Source: Nocardia bhagyanarayanae (lineage in GTDB: Bacteria; Actinomycetota; Actinomycetes; Mycobacteriales; Mycobacteriaceae). From it: a stretch of DNA of 64,000 nt. The first letter of the stretch is position 1, and each line of letters opens with the position of its first letter. Under the pieces are notes generated by a model. The model was not told where the DNA came from, made no database searches, and saw nothing but the letters and a program-made list of their open reading frames with translations. The translations under genes were made by a program, and so were the position numbers. Shown here one piece after another: positions 43,005-51,807 of this stretch. The stretch covers positions 1,302,001 to 1,366,000 of the forward strand of contig NZ_VFPG01000001.1 in assembly GCF_006716565.1 (NCBI RefSeq). The letters run 5' to 3'.

Positions 43005-43925
43005 TCAGCGCAGGGTCACCTGACGTGAGCGCAGACCATCGCGCGAGCGGCGCTCGTCGGCGGTCAGCGGCGTGTCCGCGGCCAGCGCATCGAGCAGGCG
43101 GACGCCGAACTCGGCGGCCGGCTCCGTCCACTCGCTCGGGTGGCGCTCCGGGTCCAGGTCGAACACCGGCACCAGCAGCCCATGCGTGCGGAACGAGCCC
43201 GCGAAGCGCGAGCCCTCGCCCATGTGCAGCCCGCCCGAGGCGTGCAGCCGGGCCAGCGCCAGCATCAGGTCGTCCTCGTTCTCCGGGCGCACCCAGCGCA
43301 CATGCGCCTTCTCGCCCGCGTCGACCCACCAGGCCGCGCCGACGGCATCGCCGCCGAGCTCCAGCCGCGCCGACGGCATGATCGCCTGCTTGGCCTGCTC
43401 GATGGTCGCGGCGACCTGCGGATCGGGCGTCACGCCCTCCGGCACCCACCAGTCGAAGTCTTGGTGCACGGTGAGTTCCAGGTCGGCGCCCGGATCGATG
43501 ACGTCGGCCAGGCGCGGACCGCCCGCGACGCTCTCGACGGACGTCAGCGAGTCGCCGGGCTCGGCGGACTGGGTCCACAGGATCGCGGCGGCGATATCGG
43601 CGGCCGGGTCGGCGCCCTGGAACTGCACCTGGGTGCCGACGTAACCGGTCGGCTCGTCGCCGGCACGGACCAGCGCGGCCACCGCGCCGGGCAGCACCGT
43701 GGCGAGCACGACCGAACGCTCGGCGGCCACCTCGGGCGACAACTTCAGCGTCGCGGTCGCCGACGGCACGAACTCCCGCAGTGCGACCAGATCGCATTCC
43801 GCGGCCAAGCCTTCGAACGGCCGGGTGACGGCATTGGCCGCCTGCTCCTGCGCCGCCTTGCGCTCGGCGAGACGCTGCGCCCGGTTCCCTCCGGGCTTCG
43901 GACTGTTGCGCTTGCTCTTACCCAC
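43005..43925 (-). CDS. DUF5926 family protein
   Basis: 306 residues. A basic N-terminal helix (GKSKRNSPKPGGNRAQRLAERKAAQEQAA over ~2-32), then a mixed domain with conserved-looking blocks (LRIVxx-like VHQDFDWWVPEGVTPDP, AAWWVDAGEKAHVRWVRPENEDDLMLALARLHA in ~195-228, FAGSFRTHGLLVPVFDLDPE). This matches the actinobacterial DUF5926 pattern; function unknown. GTG start with TAGTTT eight bases ahead. Same strand as the GDPD gene upstream, 87 bases apart. Confidence 0.75.
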   Translation of the reverse strand: MGKSKRNSPKPGGNRAQRLAERKAAQEQAANAVTRPFEGLAAECDLVALREFVPSATATLKLSPEVAAERSVVLATVLPGAVAALVRAGDEPTGYVGTQVQFQGADPAADIAAAILWTQSAEPGDSLTSVESVAGGPRLADVIDPGADLELTVHQDFDWWVPEGVTPDPQVAATIEQAKQAIMPSARLELGGDAVGAAWWVDAGEKAHVRWVRPENEDDLMLALARLHASGGLHMGEGSRFAGSFRTHGLLVPVFDLDPERHPSEWTEPAAEFGVRLLDALAADTPLTADERRSRDGLRSRQVTLR

Positions 43926-43933
43926 GAGGGCTC

Positions 43934-43939
43934 AAACTA
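43934..43939 (-). promoter_or_regulatory. -10 element TAGTTT of the DUF5926 gene
   Basis: Eight bases before GTG 43925, leaving a leader too short for a ribosome site. Confidence 0.45.
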
Positions 43940-44012
43940 CAGGGTGCTGTGACCGTCGCCGCAATGCGCCACGGCGCGGAACGCGAGGAATCGCGGAGCC
44001 GTGCGCCGCGGG

Positions 44013-44780
44013 TTACGCGGCGGCGAGCAGTGTCTTGGTCCGGCCGGGGTGGTTGGTCGCGACCCAGCTGACGCCGAGGTCGGCGCACAGCCGCACGTCC
44101 TTGGGATCGTCCACGGTCCAGCAGTAGGTGGCGCGACCCGCCGCGGCGGCCCTGTCCACCAGATCCGGATGCTCGCGCAACGTCTTCACCGACGGCCCGA
44201 CGGCCGTGGCGCCGACGGTGGTCGCGGCGCCGCCGCCGAGGTAACGCGAGGACTCGCCGAGCAGCACCGTGGGCAGCAGCGGCGCCGCGCGACGGATCCG
44301 CCACACCGCGGTCGCGGCGAACGACATGACGACCGCGCGCGAGTGATCCGCCGAGGCGGGCGTGGCGATGCCGAAACGCTGGAGCTCGGCGAGCAGCTTG
44401 TTCTCCACCAACGCGCCGTAGCGGACCGGGTGCTTGGTCTCGATGAACAGCTTGGTCGGCCTGCTGCGCCAGTCGAGCACCAGCTCGATGAGTTCGCTGA
44501 GGGTGAGCACCGAGGCAGGCTGGCCGTCGCCGCCGAAATCGAGCGAGCGCAACTCGTCCAGCGTCATCTCGCTGACCAGCCCGGAACCCGAGGAGGTGCG
44601 GTCGACCGTGCGGTCGTGCACGCAGACCAGATGTCCGTCCCTGGTCAGCCGGACGTCGCACTCCACGCCGTCCGCGCCCTCCTGGAGCGCGAGTTCGTAC
44701 GCGGCGAGCGTGTGCTCGGGACGCGCCGCCGAAGCGCCCCGGTGCGCGACGACGAACGGTGCGCGACTGCTCTGGCTCAC
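44013..44780 (-). CDS. glpQ1: glycerophosphodiester phosphodiesterase
   Basis: 255 residues, TIM-barrel GDPD family: VAHRGASAARPEHTLAAY (catalytic HRG and Glu), DGVECDVRLTRDGHLVCVHD (metal ligands E, D and the second catalytic His), LFIETKHP and YCWTVDDP. It splits glycerophosphodiesters to glycerol-3-phosphate and an alcohol; without a signal peptide it acts in the cytoplasm. The GTG start overlaps the stop of the DUF4328 gene (GTGA). The pair matches Rv3842c-Rv3843c beside bfrB in M. tuberculosis. Confidence 0.93.
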   Translation of the reverse strand: MSQSSRAPFVVAHRGASAARPEHTLAAYELALQEGADGVECDVRLTRDGHLVCVHDRTVDRTSSGSGLVSEMTLDELRSLDFGGDGQPASVLTLSELIELVLDWRSRPTKLFIETKHPVRYGALVENKLLAELQRFGIATPASADHSRAVVMSFAATAVWRIRRAAPLLPTVLLGESSRYLGGGAATTVGATAVGPSVKTLREHPDLVDRAAAAGRATYCWTVDDPKDVRLCADLGVSWVATNHPGRTKTLLAAA

Positions 44781-45835
44781 TTGGCCATGACCTCCTCGTG
44801 CTGAACGGCACCGCTGTCGGTATCCCGATCCTCGGTGATCTCGGCGTCGGCCGCATCCCGGGCCGTCGCCTCGGCGCGGGCGGGGTGCACCGGCTCGATG
44901 ACCGGCACCGGCGGATCGACGGCGACCACCCAGCGGCGCGCCAACCGGAGCCGCCCGAACAGGTCGCGGCCGTCGAGCAGCCGCAGCATCCAGAGCGTCA
45001 GCACGGTCACCGCCGCGGCGACCGCGTCGGTCCACGCCGTGAACAGCACGCCGTCCGCCTTGACCTGCAACGAATCCGCGGTCCGCCAGAACAGTGCGGC
45101 GGCGGCCATCAGTCCGCCGAAAACCCAAGCGCACCACCAGATCCGAATCGCGCGCACGGCCCTGGGGTCGCTGCGTTCGGCCGCGATCTCGGTGAGGAAC
45201 ACACCCGGCCAGACCAGATTCACCACCGGGATCAGGCAGCCGAGGACGAGCGCCGGAGCGGAACGGGGATCGCTGCGGCCCGCCTTCGCGAACACCGCGC
45301 GGCGGGTCTCGACGAGCCAGCCGAGCAGGGCGACGCCGCTGCCGAGCGCGAAGGCCAGCGCGAGCAGCGATGCCCCCGTGACCAGCCAGTCCGAGAAGCG
45401 CAGCGCCCACGGGTCGATGAGGCGGGTCCGGTTGACCAGCAGGACGACGTAGCGCACCAGCTCGCCGACCGCGGCGAGCGCGAACATCCCCGCGGTGACG
45501 AGCAGCAGCGGCGTGACCCAGCCCGCCAGCACGGCGGTGCGCCGGCGCGGGGTCGCGGCAGCCGCGACCGCCGGTTCGTCGCGCAGCCCCCAGCGCGGAA
45601 TCTGCGCATAGCGCGGGGTCGGCGCGGCGGGCTTGCGAACCGCCGTCGTGACAGGTCTGCCGTTCCGCTGGTCGGGGCGGCGCGCGACCCAGCGGTAATT
45701 GCGCCGTTCGGCGGGAGCGTCGAGGGGCCCCGGAGAGAGCAGCACGCCGTGGCAGCGCGGGCACCAGTGCATCGGGGTCCCGTGCACGGCCCATCGCGCG
45801 CCGCAGCGCGCACAGGGCTGCAGCATGGTACTCAC
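44777..45835 (-). CDS. DUF4328 membrane protein with N-terminal zinc ribbon (Rv3843c-like)
   Basis: 352 residues. A CxxC...CxxC ribbon (CARCGARW, WCPRCHG) at 8-30, a basic linker, then six membrane helices from about 100 to 285 with the DUF4328 core (NPVVNLVWP-like IPVVNLVWPGVFLTEI). Function unknown. Start GTG behind aaggacacgct; the frame extends further without similarity. Translationally coupled to the GDPD gene downstream. Confidence 0.83.
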   Translation of the reverse strand: MSTMLQPCARCGARWAVHGTPMHWCPRCHGVLLSPGPLDAPAERRNYRWVARRPDQRNGRPVTTAVRKPAAPTPRYAQIPRWGLRDEPAVAAAATPRRRTAVLAGWVTPLLLVTAGMFALAAVGELVRYVVLLVNRTRLIDPWALRFSDWLVTGASLLALAFALGSGVALLGWLVETRRAVFAKAGRSDPRSAPALVLGCLIPVVNLVWPGVFLTEIAAERSDPRAVRAIRIWWCAWVFGGLMAAAALFWRTADSLQVKADGVLFTAWTDAVAAAVTVLTLWMLRLLDGRDLFGRLRLARRWVVAVDPPVPVIEPVHPARAEATARDAADAEITEDRDTDSGAVQHEEVMAK

Positions 45836-45914
45836 AGCGTGTCCTTCGCTCGCCCGGCGTGGTCGCGCGGGCAGCCGCTCCTGACGCTCATTGCCTGGGC
45901 ACCTCGCTCTTTCG

Positions 45915-46280
45915 TCAGTAGATCTTCGCCGGTTGGTCGCTCTCGCCGACCAGCGGGCGACCCGACTTCTGCCAGGCCACCATGCCACCGCTGACTTGCA
46001 CGGCCTCGAAACCGACGTAGGCCAGGTATTTCGCCACTTCGATCGACCGGCCGCCCTGCCTGCACACGACATAGACGTCGGCGTCGTAGTCCAGCTCGTC
46101 GATGCGGGCGGGCACGTCGACCATCGGGATGTGGATCGCGCCGGGGGCGTGCCCGAGCTGCCACTCGTCGTCCTCGCGCACGTCGAGCAGGATGGCCCGG
46201 ACCTGGTCCGGTCGCTCGCTGTGGTCGAATTCGCCGGGCAGGTCTTCCACCGGCACCGACGGGATCTCGGAGCTCGTCAC
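45915..46280 (-). CDS. rhodanese-like protein
   Basis: 121 residues, one rhodanese domain: AILLDVREDDEWQLGHAPGA, HIPMVDVPARIDEL, VVCRQGGRS with active Cys73 in a six-residue loop, and VSGGMVAWQ. It transfers sulfane sulfur, for example from a persulfide to an acceptor, in the cytoplasm. GTG start preceded by CAGGAT six bases upstream (weak leaderless signal); an ATG at 46307 is the alternative. 79 bases before the DUF4328 gene. Confidence 0.9.
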   Translation of the reverse strand: MTSSEIPSVPVEDLPGEFDHSERPDQVRAILLDVREDDEWQLGHAPGAIHIPMVDVPARIDELDYDADVYVVCRQGGRSIEVAKYLAYVGFEAVQVSGGMVAWQKSGRPLVGESDQPAKIY

Positions 46281-46373
46281 GACTCGATCCTGCCATGATC
46301 GGCGCACGTGCGTGCCGTCGCCCGCGTCGCGGTCACACGCGGGTTCGGGACGGACTCGGCCTCGCCTCGGGAG

Positions 46374-46403
46374 TTATCCACATAATCCACAAGCTGATCC
46401 ACA
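46374..46403. promoter_or_regulatory. cluster of three DnaA-box-like sites
   Basis: TTATCCACA (46374-46382, perfect DnaA box), TAATCCACA (46383-46391) and TGATCCACA (46395-46403) in the same direction. No dnaA, dnaN or origin gene context is present. Confidence 0.55.
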
Positions 46404-46720
46404 GGCGGTACCTATCGCCATCCGGGACACTCACAGGCCGCGGCTATAGGCAAACGTCACGCGAATCGGTTTCACCTTGTCGAGACGGGATCGGGACCCA
46501 CGCGGCCCGGTTCGGCTGATCCGCAGCGAAGCGCGTCACGAACACCCGATCCGGGACTCCCCTCCTTGTCCATCCCGGAGCGGTCGTTCGCCGCCGCCTC
46601 GGAACCGCGGCCGAGCGGGTCCCGACACTTACTTGGACGGCGCGGCGAACGATTCGGTTCCAGAAAAAACGAGAACACTAGCGAAAAAATGAAATACCGG
46701 GTTCCAGCTGGTGCTGTGGG

Positions 46721-46726
46721 TAGCCT
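46721..46726 (+). promoter_or_regulatory. -10 element TAGCCT, leaderless start
   Basis: Six bases before ATG 46733. Confidence 0.6.
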
Positions 46727-46732
46727 GGGGCC

Positions 46733-47344
46733 ATGAACGTGAGCAGGGGGCTACTCGACGGATTGGACTCCAACGGTTTCAACACCGCGATCTCGGAGGC
46801 GGCCTGCCTCGGGCTCGAGGTCGATACCGAGGCGGCGACGCTACGACTCGATCTGACCGTGCTGACGCTGCCCGCCGACGGGGCGGCGCCGCAGGATCAT
46901 CAGGTCCGCCTGAACTTCACCGGCGTCAGCCGGGTCGCGGCGTCGCTGCGCGTCCAGCGCTGGGACGACATCGAAGCGGAAATCCTTCCGTTGCAGCTCG
47001 ACGGCCTCGACGAGGCCATCCGCAGCTTCGGCGGCGGCCGCCTGCACGGCTGGGAATTCATCGATGTCGACGACAGCGGTTGGACGCTGTGGCGCGAACT
47101 GCTCAGCTTCGACACCAAGATCGACGACCACACCCCGTCGCACGTGCTCGAGTTCTCCCAGGAGGAGGGCATCGACCCGCGCGAACTCGACGTCCGGGTG
47201 TGGTTCGACAGCCTCACGGTGCACGACGCCAAGGGCAAGGAGATCGCGCCCGCCGACTTCATCGCGGGCGGCGTCCGCTGGTGGAAGGCGCACGACGCGG
47301 GCGATCCGCGCACCATCCGCCCCGGCATCGTTCCGCCGCTGTAA
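46733..47344 (+). CDS. conserved hypothetical protein
   Basis: 203 residues, acidic, soluble, no signal peptide. Predicted beta-rich with blocks such as ATLRLDLTVLTLPADG, VRLNFTGVSRVAASLRV, LHGWEFIDVDDSGWTLW and ELDVRVWFDSLTVHDAKG, ending in VRWWKAHDAGDPRT. I do not recognise the family. The leaderless ATG is supported by TAGCCT. The rhodanese gene is divergent across 452 bases and msrA is convergent, so it forms a single-gene unit. Confidence 0.75.
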   Translation: MNVSRGLLDGLDSNGFNTAISEAACLGLEVDTEAATLRLDLTVLTLPADGAAPQDHQVRLNFTGVSRVAASLRVQRWDDIEAEILPLQLDGLDEAIRSFGGGRLHGWEFIDVDDSGWTLWRELLSFDTKIDDHTPSHVLEFSQEEGIDPRELDVRVWFDSLTVHDAKGKEIAPADFIAGGVRWWKAHDAGDPRTIRPGIVPPL

Positions 47345-47504
47345 CGAGACTTCCGCGGCCGCCGCGCATCCGATCACACCGGGTGCGCGGCGTTTACGCG
47401 CAAACGTCCGCAAAGGTCCCTCCACCACCGAGCTTCACCACAGGGAACTGCCGCAGCTGGAGCGTCCGCCGAGCGCGGCTGGAGGCTCCGCCGCGCAAGG
47501 ACTT

Positions 47505-48212
47505 TCAGGCCCCGAGCCCCACGGGACAGCTCACCCCGGTGGCGTGCACGGGACAGTAACCGCCGGGATTCTTCGCCAGATACTGCTGGTGGTACCCCTC
47601 GGCGTAGTAGAACCCGGACAGATTCAGCCCCGGCCCACCCGCGCGCGGTGTCGGCAGCGGTGCGATCTCGGTGGTGATCGACCCGTATCCCGCCTCCGCC
47701 AGCCGCTTTCCGTAGCTCTCCGCGGTACTCCTGGCCAGCTCGGCCTGTTCGTCGTCCAGCGTGAAGATCGCCGACCGATACTGCGTTCCGCGATCGTTGC
47801 CCTGGCGCATGCCCTGGGTCGGATCGTGTTCTTCCCAGAAGTGCCGCAACACGTTCGCGTACCCGAGCACCGCCGGATCGAAGACGACGAGCACCGCCTC
47901 GGTGTGGCCGGTGCGGCCGCTGCACACCTCCTCGTAGGTGGGGTTCGGCGTGAAGCCACCGGCGTAACCGACCGCGGTCGTGTAGACGCCGTCGAGTTCC
48001 CAGAAGCCCTTCTCCGCACCCCAGAAACAACCCATACCGACGACCGCCACCCGCATGCCCTCCGGGAAGGGCGGACGGATGGGATGTCCGTTCACGAAGT
48101 GGGTATCCGGCACCAGAATTGGTTCCTCCCGGCCGGGGAGCGCCTGTTCCGGCGCCACCATCACCGGCTCCGGGAGACGGATCCGTCCGACCAGTTCGTC
48201 GAAGAACGACAT
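47505..48212 (-). CDS. msrA: peptide methionine sulfoxide reductase MsrA
   Basis: 235 residues. [20 protein letters not shown] contains catalytic Cys62 in GCFWG; the body has [13 protein letters not shown] and the Asp/Glu residues of the family, and resolving cysteines lie in the C-terminal [13 protein letters not shown]. It reduces methionine-S-sulfoxide in proteins with thioredoxin. The N-terminal 50-residue extension is usual for the longer MsrA form. Leaderless ATG (TAGCAT six bases ahead). Divergent from sodA, so two oxidative-stress genes share one intergenic region. Confidence 0.96.
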   Translation of the reverse strand: MSFFDELVGRIRLPEPVMVAPEQALPGREEPILVPDTHFVNGHPIRPPFPEGMRVAVVGMGCFWGAEKGFWELDGVYTTAVGYAGGFTPNPTYEEVCSGRTGHTEAVLVVFDPAVLGYANVLRHFWEEHDPTQGMRQGNDRGTQYRSAIFTLDDEQAELARSTAESYGKRLAEAGYGSITTEIAPLPTPRAGGPGLNLSGFYYAEGYHQQYLAKNPGGYCPVHATGVSCPVGLGA

Positions 48213-48218
48213 GGTTCG

Positions 48219-48224
48219 ATGCTA
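48219..48224 (-). promoter_or_regulatory. -10 element TAGCAT, leaderless start of msrA
   Basis: Six bases before ATG 48212. Confidence 0.6.
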
Positions 48225-48405
48225 CTCACGAATGCTCGCGGTCGAATTCCCCTTCCGTTCACACCGAGACCAACCCCTGCGTGATCGTCCGATCTCCGAT
48301 GGAATGTGGGGGCACACGGCCCGGTTGGAACCGAGCGGGTGTACGAATGATGGTTGGAAGCGCTCGATCCGGGCGCCACAGCCCGACAACTGAGAAAGGG
48401 ACATC

Positions 48406-49029
48406 GTGGCTGAGTACACGCTGCCAGATCTGGATTACGACTACAGCGCCCTGGAGCCCCACATCTCCGGGCAGATCAACGAGCTGCATCATTCCAAGCA
48501 CCACGCGGCCTACGTCGCGGGCGCGAACACCGCACTCGAGAAGCTCGAGGCGGCTCGTGAGTCCGGCGATCACGGCGCGATCTTCCTCTACGAGAAGAAC
48601 CTCGCGTTCCACCTCGGTGGCCACGTGAACCACTCCATCTGGTGGAAGAACCTTTCCCCGAACGGTGGCGACAAGCCGGTCGGCGAGCTGGCCGCCGCGA
48701 TCGACGACCAGTTCGGTTCGTTCGACAAGTTCCGCGCGCAGTTCACCGCGGCCGCCAACGGCCTGCAGGGCTCCGGCTGGGCGGTGCTCGGCTACGACAC
48801 CCTCGGCCAGAAGCTGCTCACCTTCCAGCTCTACGACCAGCAGGCCAACGTCCCGCTGGGCATCATCCCGCTGCTGCAGGTCGACATGTGGGAGCACGCC
48901 TTCTACCTGCAGTACAAGAACGTCAAGGCCGACTACGTGACCGCGTTCTGGAACGTCGTCAACTGGGAGGACGTGCAGGAGCGCTTCGCCCGCGCCGTCA
49001 GCCAGGGCAAAGGCCTGATCTTCGGCTGA
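48406..49029 (+). CDS. sodA: superoxide dismutase (Fe/Mn)
   Basis: 207 residues, very like mycobacterial SodA (starts [19 protein letters not shown]). Metal ligands His28, His76, Asp160 and His164 are in place, as is the [11 protein letters not shown] block. It converts superoxide to oxygen and hydrogen peroxide. GTG start behind gagaaaggga, as in mycobacteria. No signal peptide; the mycobacterial enzyme is nevertheless exported. Fe versus Mn preference cannot be read with certainty. Confidence 0.97.
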   Translation: MAEYTLPDLDYDYSALEPHISGQINELHHSKHHAAYVAGANTALEKLEAARESGDHGAIFLYEKNLAFHLGGHVNHSIWWKNLSPNGGDKPVGELAAAIDDQFGSFDKFRAQFTAAANGLQGSGWAVLGYDTLGQKLLTFQLYDQQANVPLGIIPLLQVDMWEHAFYLQYKNVKADYVTAFWNVVNWEDVQERFARAVSQGKGLIFG

Positions 49030-49054
49030 GTTGTCGGCGCGCTGGCGCGCGCGT

Positions 49055-49146
49055 GTTCGGGGCCTTTATGTCTCGCTTCCGAGCGGTCGAGACTCGCGAC
49101 TGCGTCGCATGCGCTTCGACCGCTCGGAAGCGAGACGGCCCCGAAC
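49055..49146. repeat. long near-perfect hairpin after sodA
   Basis: Outer arms GTTCGGGGCC (49055-49064) / GGCCCCGAAC (49137-49146) and inner 21-bp perfect arms (49070-49090 / 49116-49136, GTCTCGCTTCCGAGCGG...), with a five-base bulge on one side and a 25-base loop. Starts 26 bases after the sodA stop. Far longer than a normal terminator stem. Confidence 0.85.
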
Positions 49147-49211
49147 GGGCTCGTAAGACTCGCCCCGGCGTGCCTGGGAGTGCGCGGGCGGCGAGCCGGA
49201 GCCAGAGTTGG

Positions 49212-49246
49212 CCCGCCGGGTAGATGGATCGCCCGGCGGGCTTTTC
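49212..49246 (+). terminator. intrinsic terminator downstream of sodA
   Basis: GCCCGCCGGG (49212-49221) / CCCGGCGGGC (49233-49242) followed by TTTT, 183 bases after the sodA stop. Confidence 0.8.
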
Positions 49247-49368
49247 GCTGTCCAGCGTCCGATTAGCACTCATTGGTACTTGTGTGCCAGATGATCCGTG
49301 AGTCATCCTCTGAATCCAATAGTTCGAGGACGGGCAAGGCCGCCCCCGGTTCCATCTCGGGAGGCACG

Positions 49369-49896
49369 ATGCGGACCAACGGGCCGATCGGCGTAACGCC
49401 GTTCCACTCGCGCGGATCGCTGCGCGGGTTCGTCATCTCCGGCCGCTGGCCGGACACCACCAAGGAGTGGGCGCAGGTACTCGTGCTCGCGGTGCGGGTG
49501 GCCAGCCTGCCTGGCCTGCTCGCCACCTCGACCGTCTTCGGCGTCCGCGAGGATCTGCCGGACGATCCGGAGCCGGGCACGGTCGGGCTGGTGCTGGCCG
49601 AGGGCACGGTGCTCGGCGAGGAGGCGCTGGAGCCGGGCCGGTTCGCCGACCATGTGCCGCCCGCGCTGCTCATGCTGCACCCGCCCTCGGAGACCCGGCC
49701 GTCGCTGCCGGAATGCGCGGGCGCGGCGTCCGGCTGCGTGTTGCTGCCCGGCGTGCCGCACCTCGGCCTCGAACACCGCGCGGCCTGGGCCGAGGCGGAA
49801 TCCGACGGCACCGTCACCTCGCTGGTCAGCCGGGTCGGCCTCGATCCGATCTGCGATCCGGACACCGCCGTGCTCGCGATGCTGCTCGCCGCTTGA
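49369..49896 (+). CDS. conserved hypothetical protein downstream of sodA
   Basis: 175 residues, soluble, no signal peptide: GPIGVTPFHSRGSLRGFVISGRWPD, EWAQVLVLAVRVASLPGLLATSTVFG, TVGLVLAEGTVLG, GCVLLPGVPHLGLEHRA, SRVGLDPICDPDTAVLAMLLAA. No recognisable motif. The position after sodA is that of Rv3847 in M. tuberculosis, so it is probably that family; this is synteny, not a search. ATG chosen behind gggaggcacg; the frame opens further upstream at 49273. Confidence 0.7.
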   Translation: MRTNGPIGVTPFHSRGSLRGFVISGRWPDTTKEWAQVLVLAVRVASLPGLLATSTVFGVREDLPDDPEPGTVGLVLAEGTVLGEEALEPGRFADHVPPALLMLHPPSETRPSLPECAGAASGCVLLPGVPHLGLEHRAAWAEAESDGTVTSLVSRVGLDPICDPDTAVLAMLLAA

Positions 49897-50073
49897 ACGC
49901 GCCGTTGGCGCCGCGTGAGTGGCCGCGGCGCCATTACGGTTGCGATCGCCCTCGGCCGAACGCGCGCTGCGCAGCGGATGCCGACGGCGCCACTTCCCGC
50001 TGAACCGCGCGCGAACACACACGCGCACAGCGACATTCGCGCGAGTCGGTGGTTTGCGAGGGGGCTACACAGT

Positions 50074-50079
50074 TAGCCT
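50074..50079 (+). promoter_or_regulatory. -10 element TAGCCT of the methyltransferase gene
   Basis: The box touches the GTG at 50080, so transcription would begin near 50086. That excludes the GTG and favours ATG 50107. Confidence 0.55.
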
Positions 50080-50106
50080 GTGACGGTCGAAAGGATCGTG
50101 GAAGAC

Positions 50107-50925
50107 ATGTCCGGTAATCCCCTCGCCGCCGCCGAACCGTGGGATCTGGTCGCCGACGGCTACGCCGAATCCGCGCTCGCGATCATGGCGCCCTTCTCCG
50201 ACCGCGCCCTCGAACTGGCCGACCTGCCCGCCGACGCGCACATCATCGACGTCGCGGCGGGGCCGGGAACGCTGAGCCTGCCCGCCGCCGCCCGGGTCCG
50301 CCGCGTGCAGGCCGTGGATTTCGCCGAACACATGCTCGAACGGCTCAGCGACGCCGCGCGGGCCGCCGGGCTGACCAACATCGACGTGCGCGTCGGCGAC
50401 GGTCAGCAGCTGCCGTTCGAGGACGATCGATTCGACGCGGCCTTCTCGATGTTCGGCCTGATGTTCTTCCCCGACCGGGTCAAGGGTTTCGCCGAGATGT
50501 TCCGGGTGCTGAAACCCGGCGGTGTCGCGGTGGTGTCGAGCTGGGCGCCGGTCGCCGAATCCCCCTTGATGCGCATGCGGTTCGGCGCGTTGGCGGCGGG
50601 CGATCCGAACGTCCAGGAGCCGCAGCCCAACTTCCTGAGCCTGGAGAATCCGGAGGTGTTCGCCACCGAGATGCGCGGCGCGGGGTTCGCCGGTGTGTCC
50701 ATCCAGCGCCACACCACTACGGTGTCCTACCCCGACGCGGATCGGCTCTGGGAGCAGATGTCGCGCGGCAGCGCGCCGATGACGGTGCTGCGGCACTCGA
50801 TCGGCGAGGACGAGTGGGCCGCTCGTTCCGAGCTGATGCGGGCCTACCTCGTCGAGAACTACCGTCCGAACACACCGCTGGCCACCACGGCGTTCCTCGG
50901 CATCGGGCACAAGCCACTGCCGTGA
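50107..50925 (+). CDS. class I SAM-dependent methyltransferase
   Basis: 272 residues. The SAM fold is clear: IIDVAAGPGTLSLPAA (motif I), VQAVDFAEHML (motif II acidic residue), VGDGQQLPFEDDRFDAAFSMFG (post-motif) and VLKPGGVAVVSSWAP. It belongs to the UbiE/Methyltransf_11 group that methylates small molecules; substrate unknown. Start ATG set by the promoter, since the GTG at 50080 touches the -10 box. Converges with the SDR gene over a shared terminator. Confidence 0.85.
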   Translation: MSGNPLAAAEPWDLVADGYAESALAIMAPFSDRALELADLPADAHIIDVAAGPGTLSLPAAARVRRVQAVDFAEHMLERLSDAARAAGLTNIDVRVGDGQQLPFEDDRFDAAFSMFGLMFFPDRVKGFAEMFRVLKPGGVAVVSSWAPVAESPLMRMRFGALAAGDPNVQEPQPNFLSLENPEVFATEMRGAGFAGVSIQRHTTTVSYPDADRLWEQMSRGSAPMTVLRHSIGEDEWAARSELMRAYLVENYRPNTPLATTAFLGIGHKPLP

Positions 50926-50930
50926 CCACG

Positions 50931-50964
50931 AAAAAAGCCGCCCCCGAACCGAATCGGAGGCGGC
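50931..50964 (-). terminator. terminator of the SDR gene (shared convergent)
   Basis: Stem 50937-50947 / 50954-50964 (10 of 11 pairs). On the minus strand it is followed by a run of six T, ending the SDR transcript; on the plus strand it also ends the methyltransferase gene. Confidence 0.8.
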
Positions 50965-50978
50965 CTCTCGTGCGGAGA

Positions 50979-51746
50979 TTACCGCGGCGCCATACGCAGC
51001 GCGCCGTCCATGCGGATGGTCTCGCCGTTCAGGTAGTCGTGCTCGACGATGTACTGCGACAGCTGCGCGTACTCGTCCGGGCGGCCGAGGCGCGACGGGA
51101 AGGGCACGCCCGCCTCGAGGCCCTTGCGGTACTCCTCGGTGACGCCGGCCAGCATCGGGGTGTCGATGATGCCGGGGGCGATGGTGTTCACGCGGATGCC
51201 GAACTGCGCCAGGTCGCGCGCGGCCGGGACGGTCATGCCGTGCACGCCGCCCTTGGAGGCGGAATAGGCGATCTGGCCGACCTGGCCCTCGAAAGCGGCG
51301 ACCGAGGCGGTGTTGATGACGACGCCGCGCTGGCCGTGCTCGTCGACCGGGTCGGTCTTGGCGATGGCGTCGGCGGCCAGGCGCATGACGTTGAAGGTGC
51401 CGAGCAGGTTCACGGTGATGACGGTGCGGAACAGCTCCAGATCGTGCGGGCCGTTCTTGGACAGGATGCGACCGGCCCAGCCGACACCGGCGCAGTTGAC
51501 CACGATGCGCAGCGGCGCGCCCGACTCGACCACCTTCGCGACCGCGGCCGCGACCTCGTCGTTGCTGGTCACATCGGCCGGAATGAGGGTGACTCCGGCG
51601 GGCACGTTGTCACCGGCGCGCTCGATCGACTGCGGCACGTCCAGGCCGAAGACAGTGGCGCCCAGCTCGGCGAAACGCTTGGCGGTGGCGGCGCCGAGGC
51701 CGGATGCGCCTCCGGTGATGATGGCGGCGGAACCCGAAATCTCCAC
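50979..51746 (-). CDS. short-chain dehydrogenase, 3-hydroxyacyl-CoA dehydrogenase (HSD10) type
   Basis: 255 residues. ITGGASGLGAATAKRF (NAD site TGxxxGxG), VNCAGVGWAG (NAG-like), and the catalytic YSASK with Ser in NTASVAAFEG. The sequence GITLIPADVT, FNVMRLAADAIAKTDPVDEHGQRGVVIN (split) and IAPGIIDTPMLAGV is that of the HSD10 / type II 3-hydroxyacyl-CoA dehydrogenases. It oxidises a hydroxyacyl-CoA or steroid with NAD+. GTG start behind gagagg. A second SDR gene lies divergent. Confidence 0.88.
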   Translation of the reverse strand: MEISGSAAIITGGASGLGAATAKRFAELGATVFGLDVPQSIERAGDNVPAGVTLIPADVTSNDEVAAAVAKVVESGAPLRIVVNCAGVGWAGRILSKNGPHDLELFRTVITVNLLGTFNVMRLAADAIAKTDPVDEHGQRGVVINTASVAAFEGQVGQIAYSASKGGVHGMTVPAARDLAQFGIRVNTIAPGIIDTPMLAGVTEEYRKGLEAGVPFPSRLGRPDEYAQLSQYIVEHDYLNGETIRMDGALRMAPR

Positions 51747-51807
51747 GATGGTCCTCTCGTTCGTGACAGCCAGTTGGCCCTTCGTCAATTGCACCCTAGT
51801 AGGTGTG

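Larger units (their letters stand above)
46281..46732. other. 452-bp intergenic region
   Basis: Between divergent rhodanese (-) and hypothetical (+) genes. It holds a cluster of three DnaA-box-like 9-mers at 46374-46403, then GC-rich sequence without a supported frame, then an A-rich stretch at about 46660-46695 before the promoter of the next gene. No RNA gene recognised. Confidence 0.6.

Noticed and set aside
46374..46403. Chromosomal origin
   Set aside because: Only three boxes in 30 bases, and no dnaA, dnaN, rpmH or AT-rich unwinding region of origin size nearby.
50080..50082. GTG as start of the methyltransferase
   Set aside because: It touches the -10 box TAGCCT, so it would lie upstream of the transcript start.
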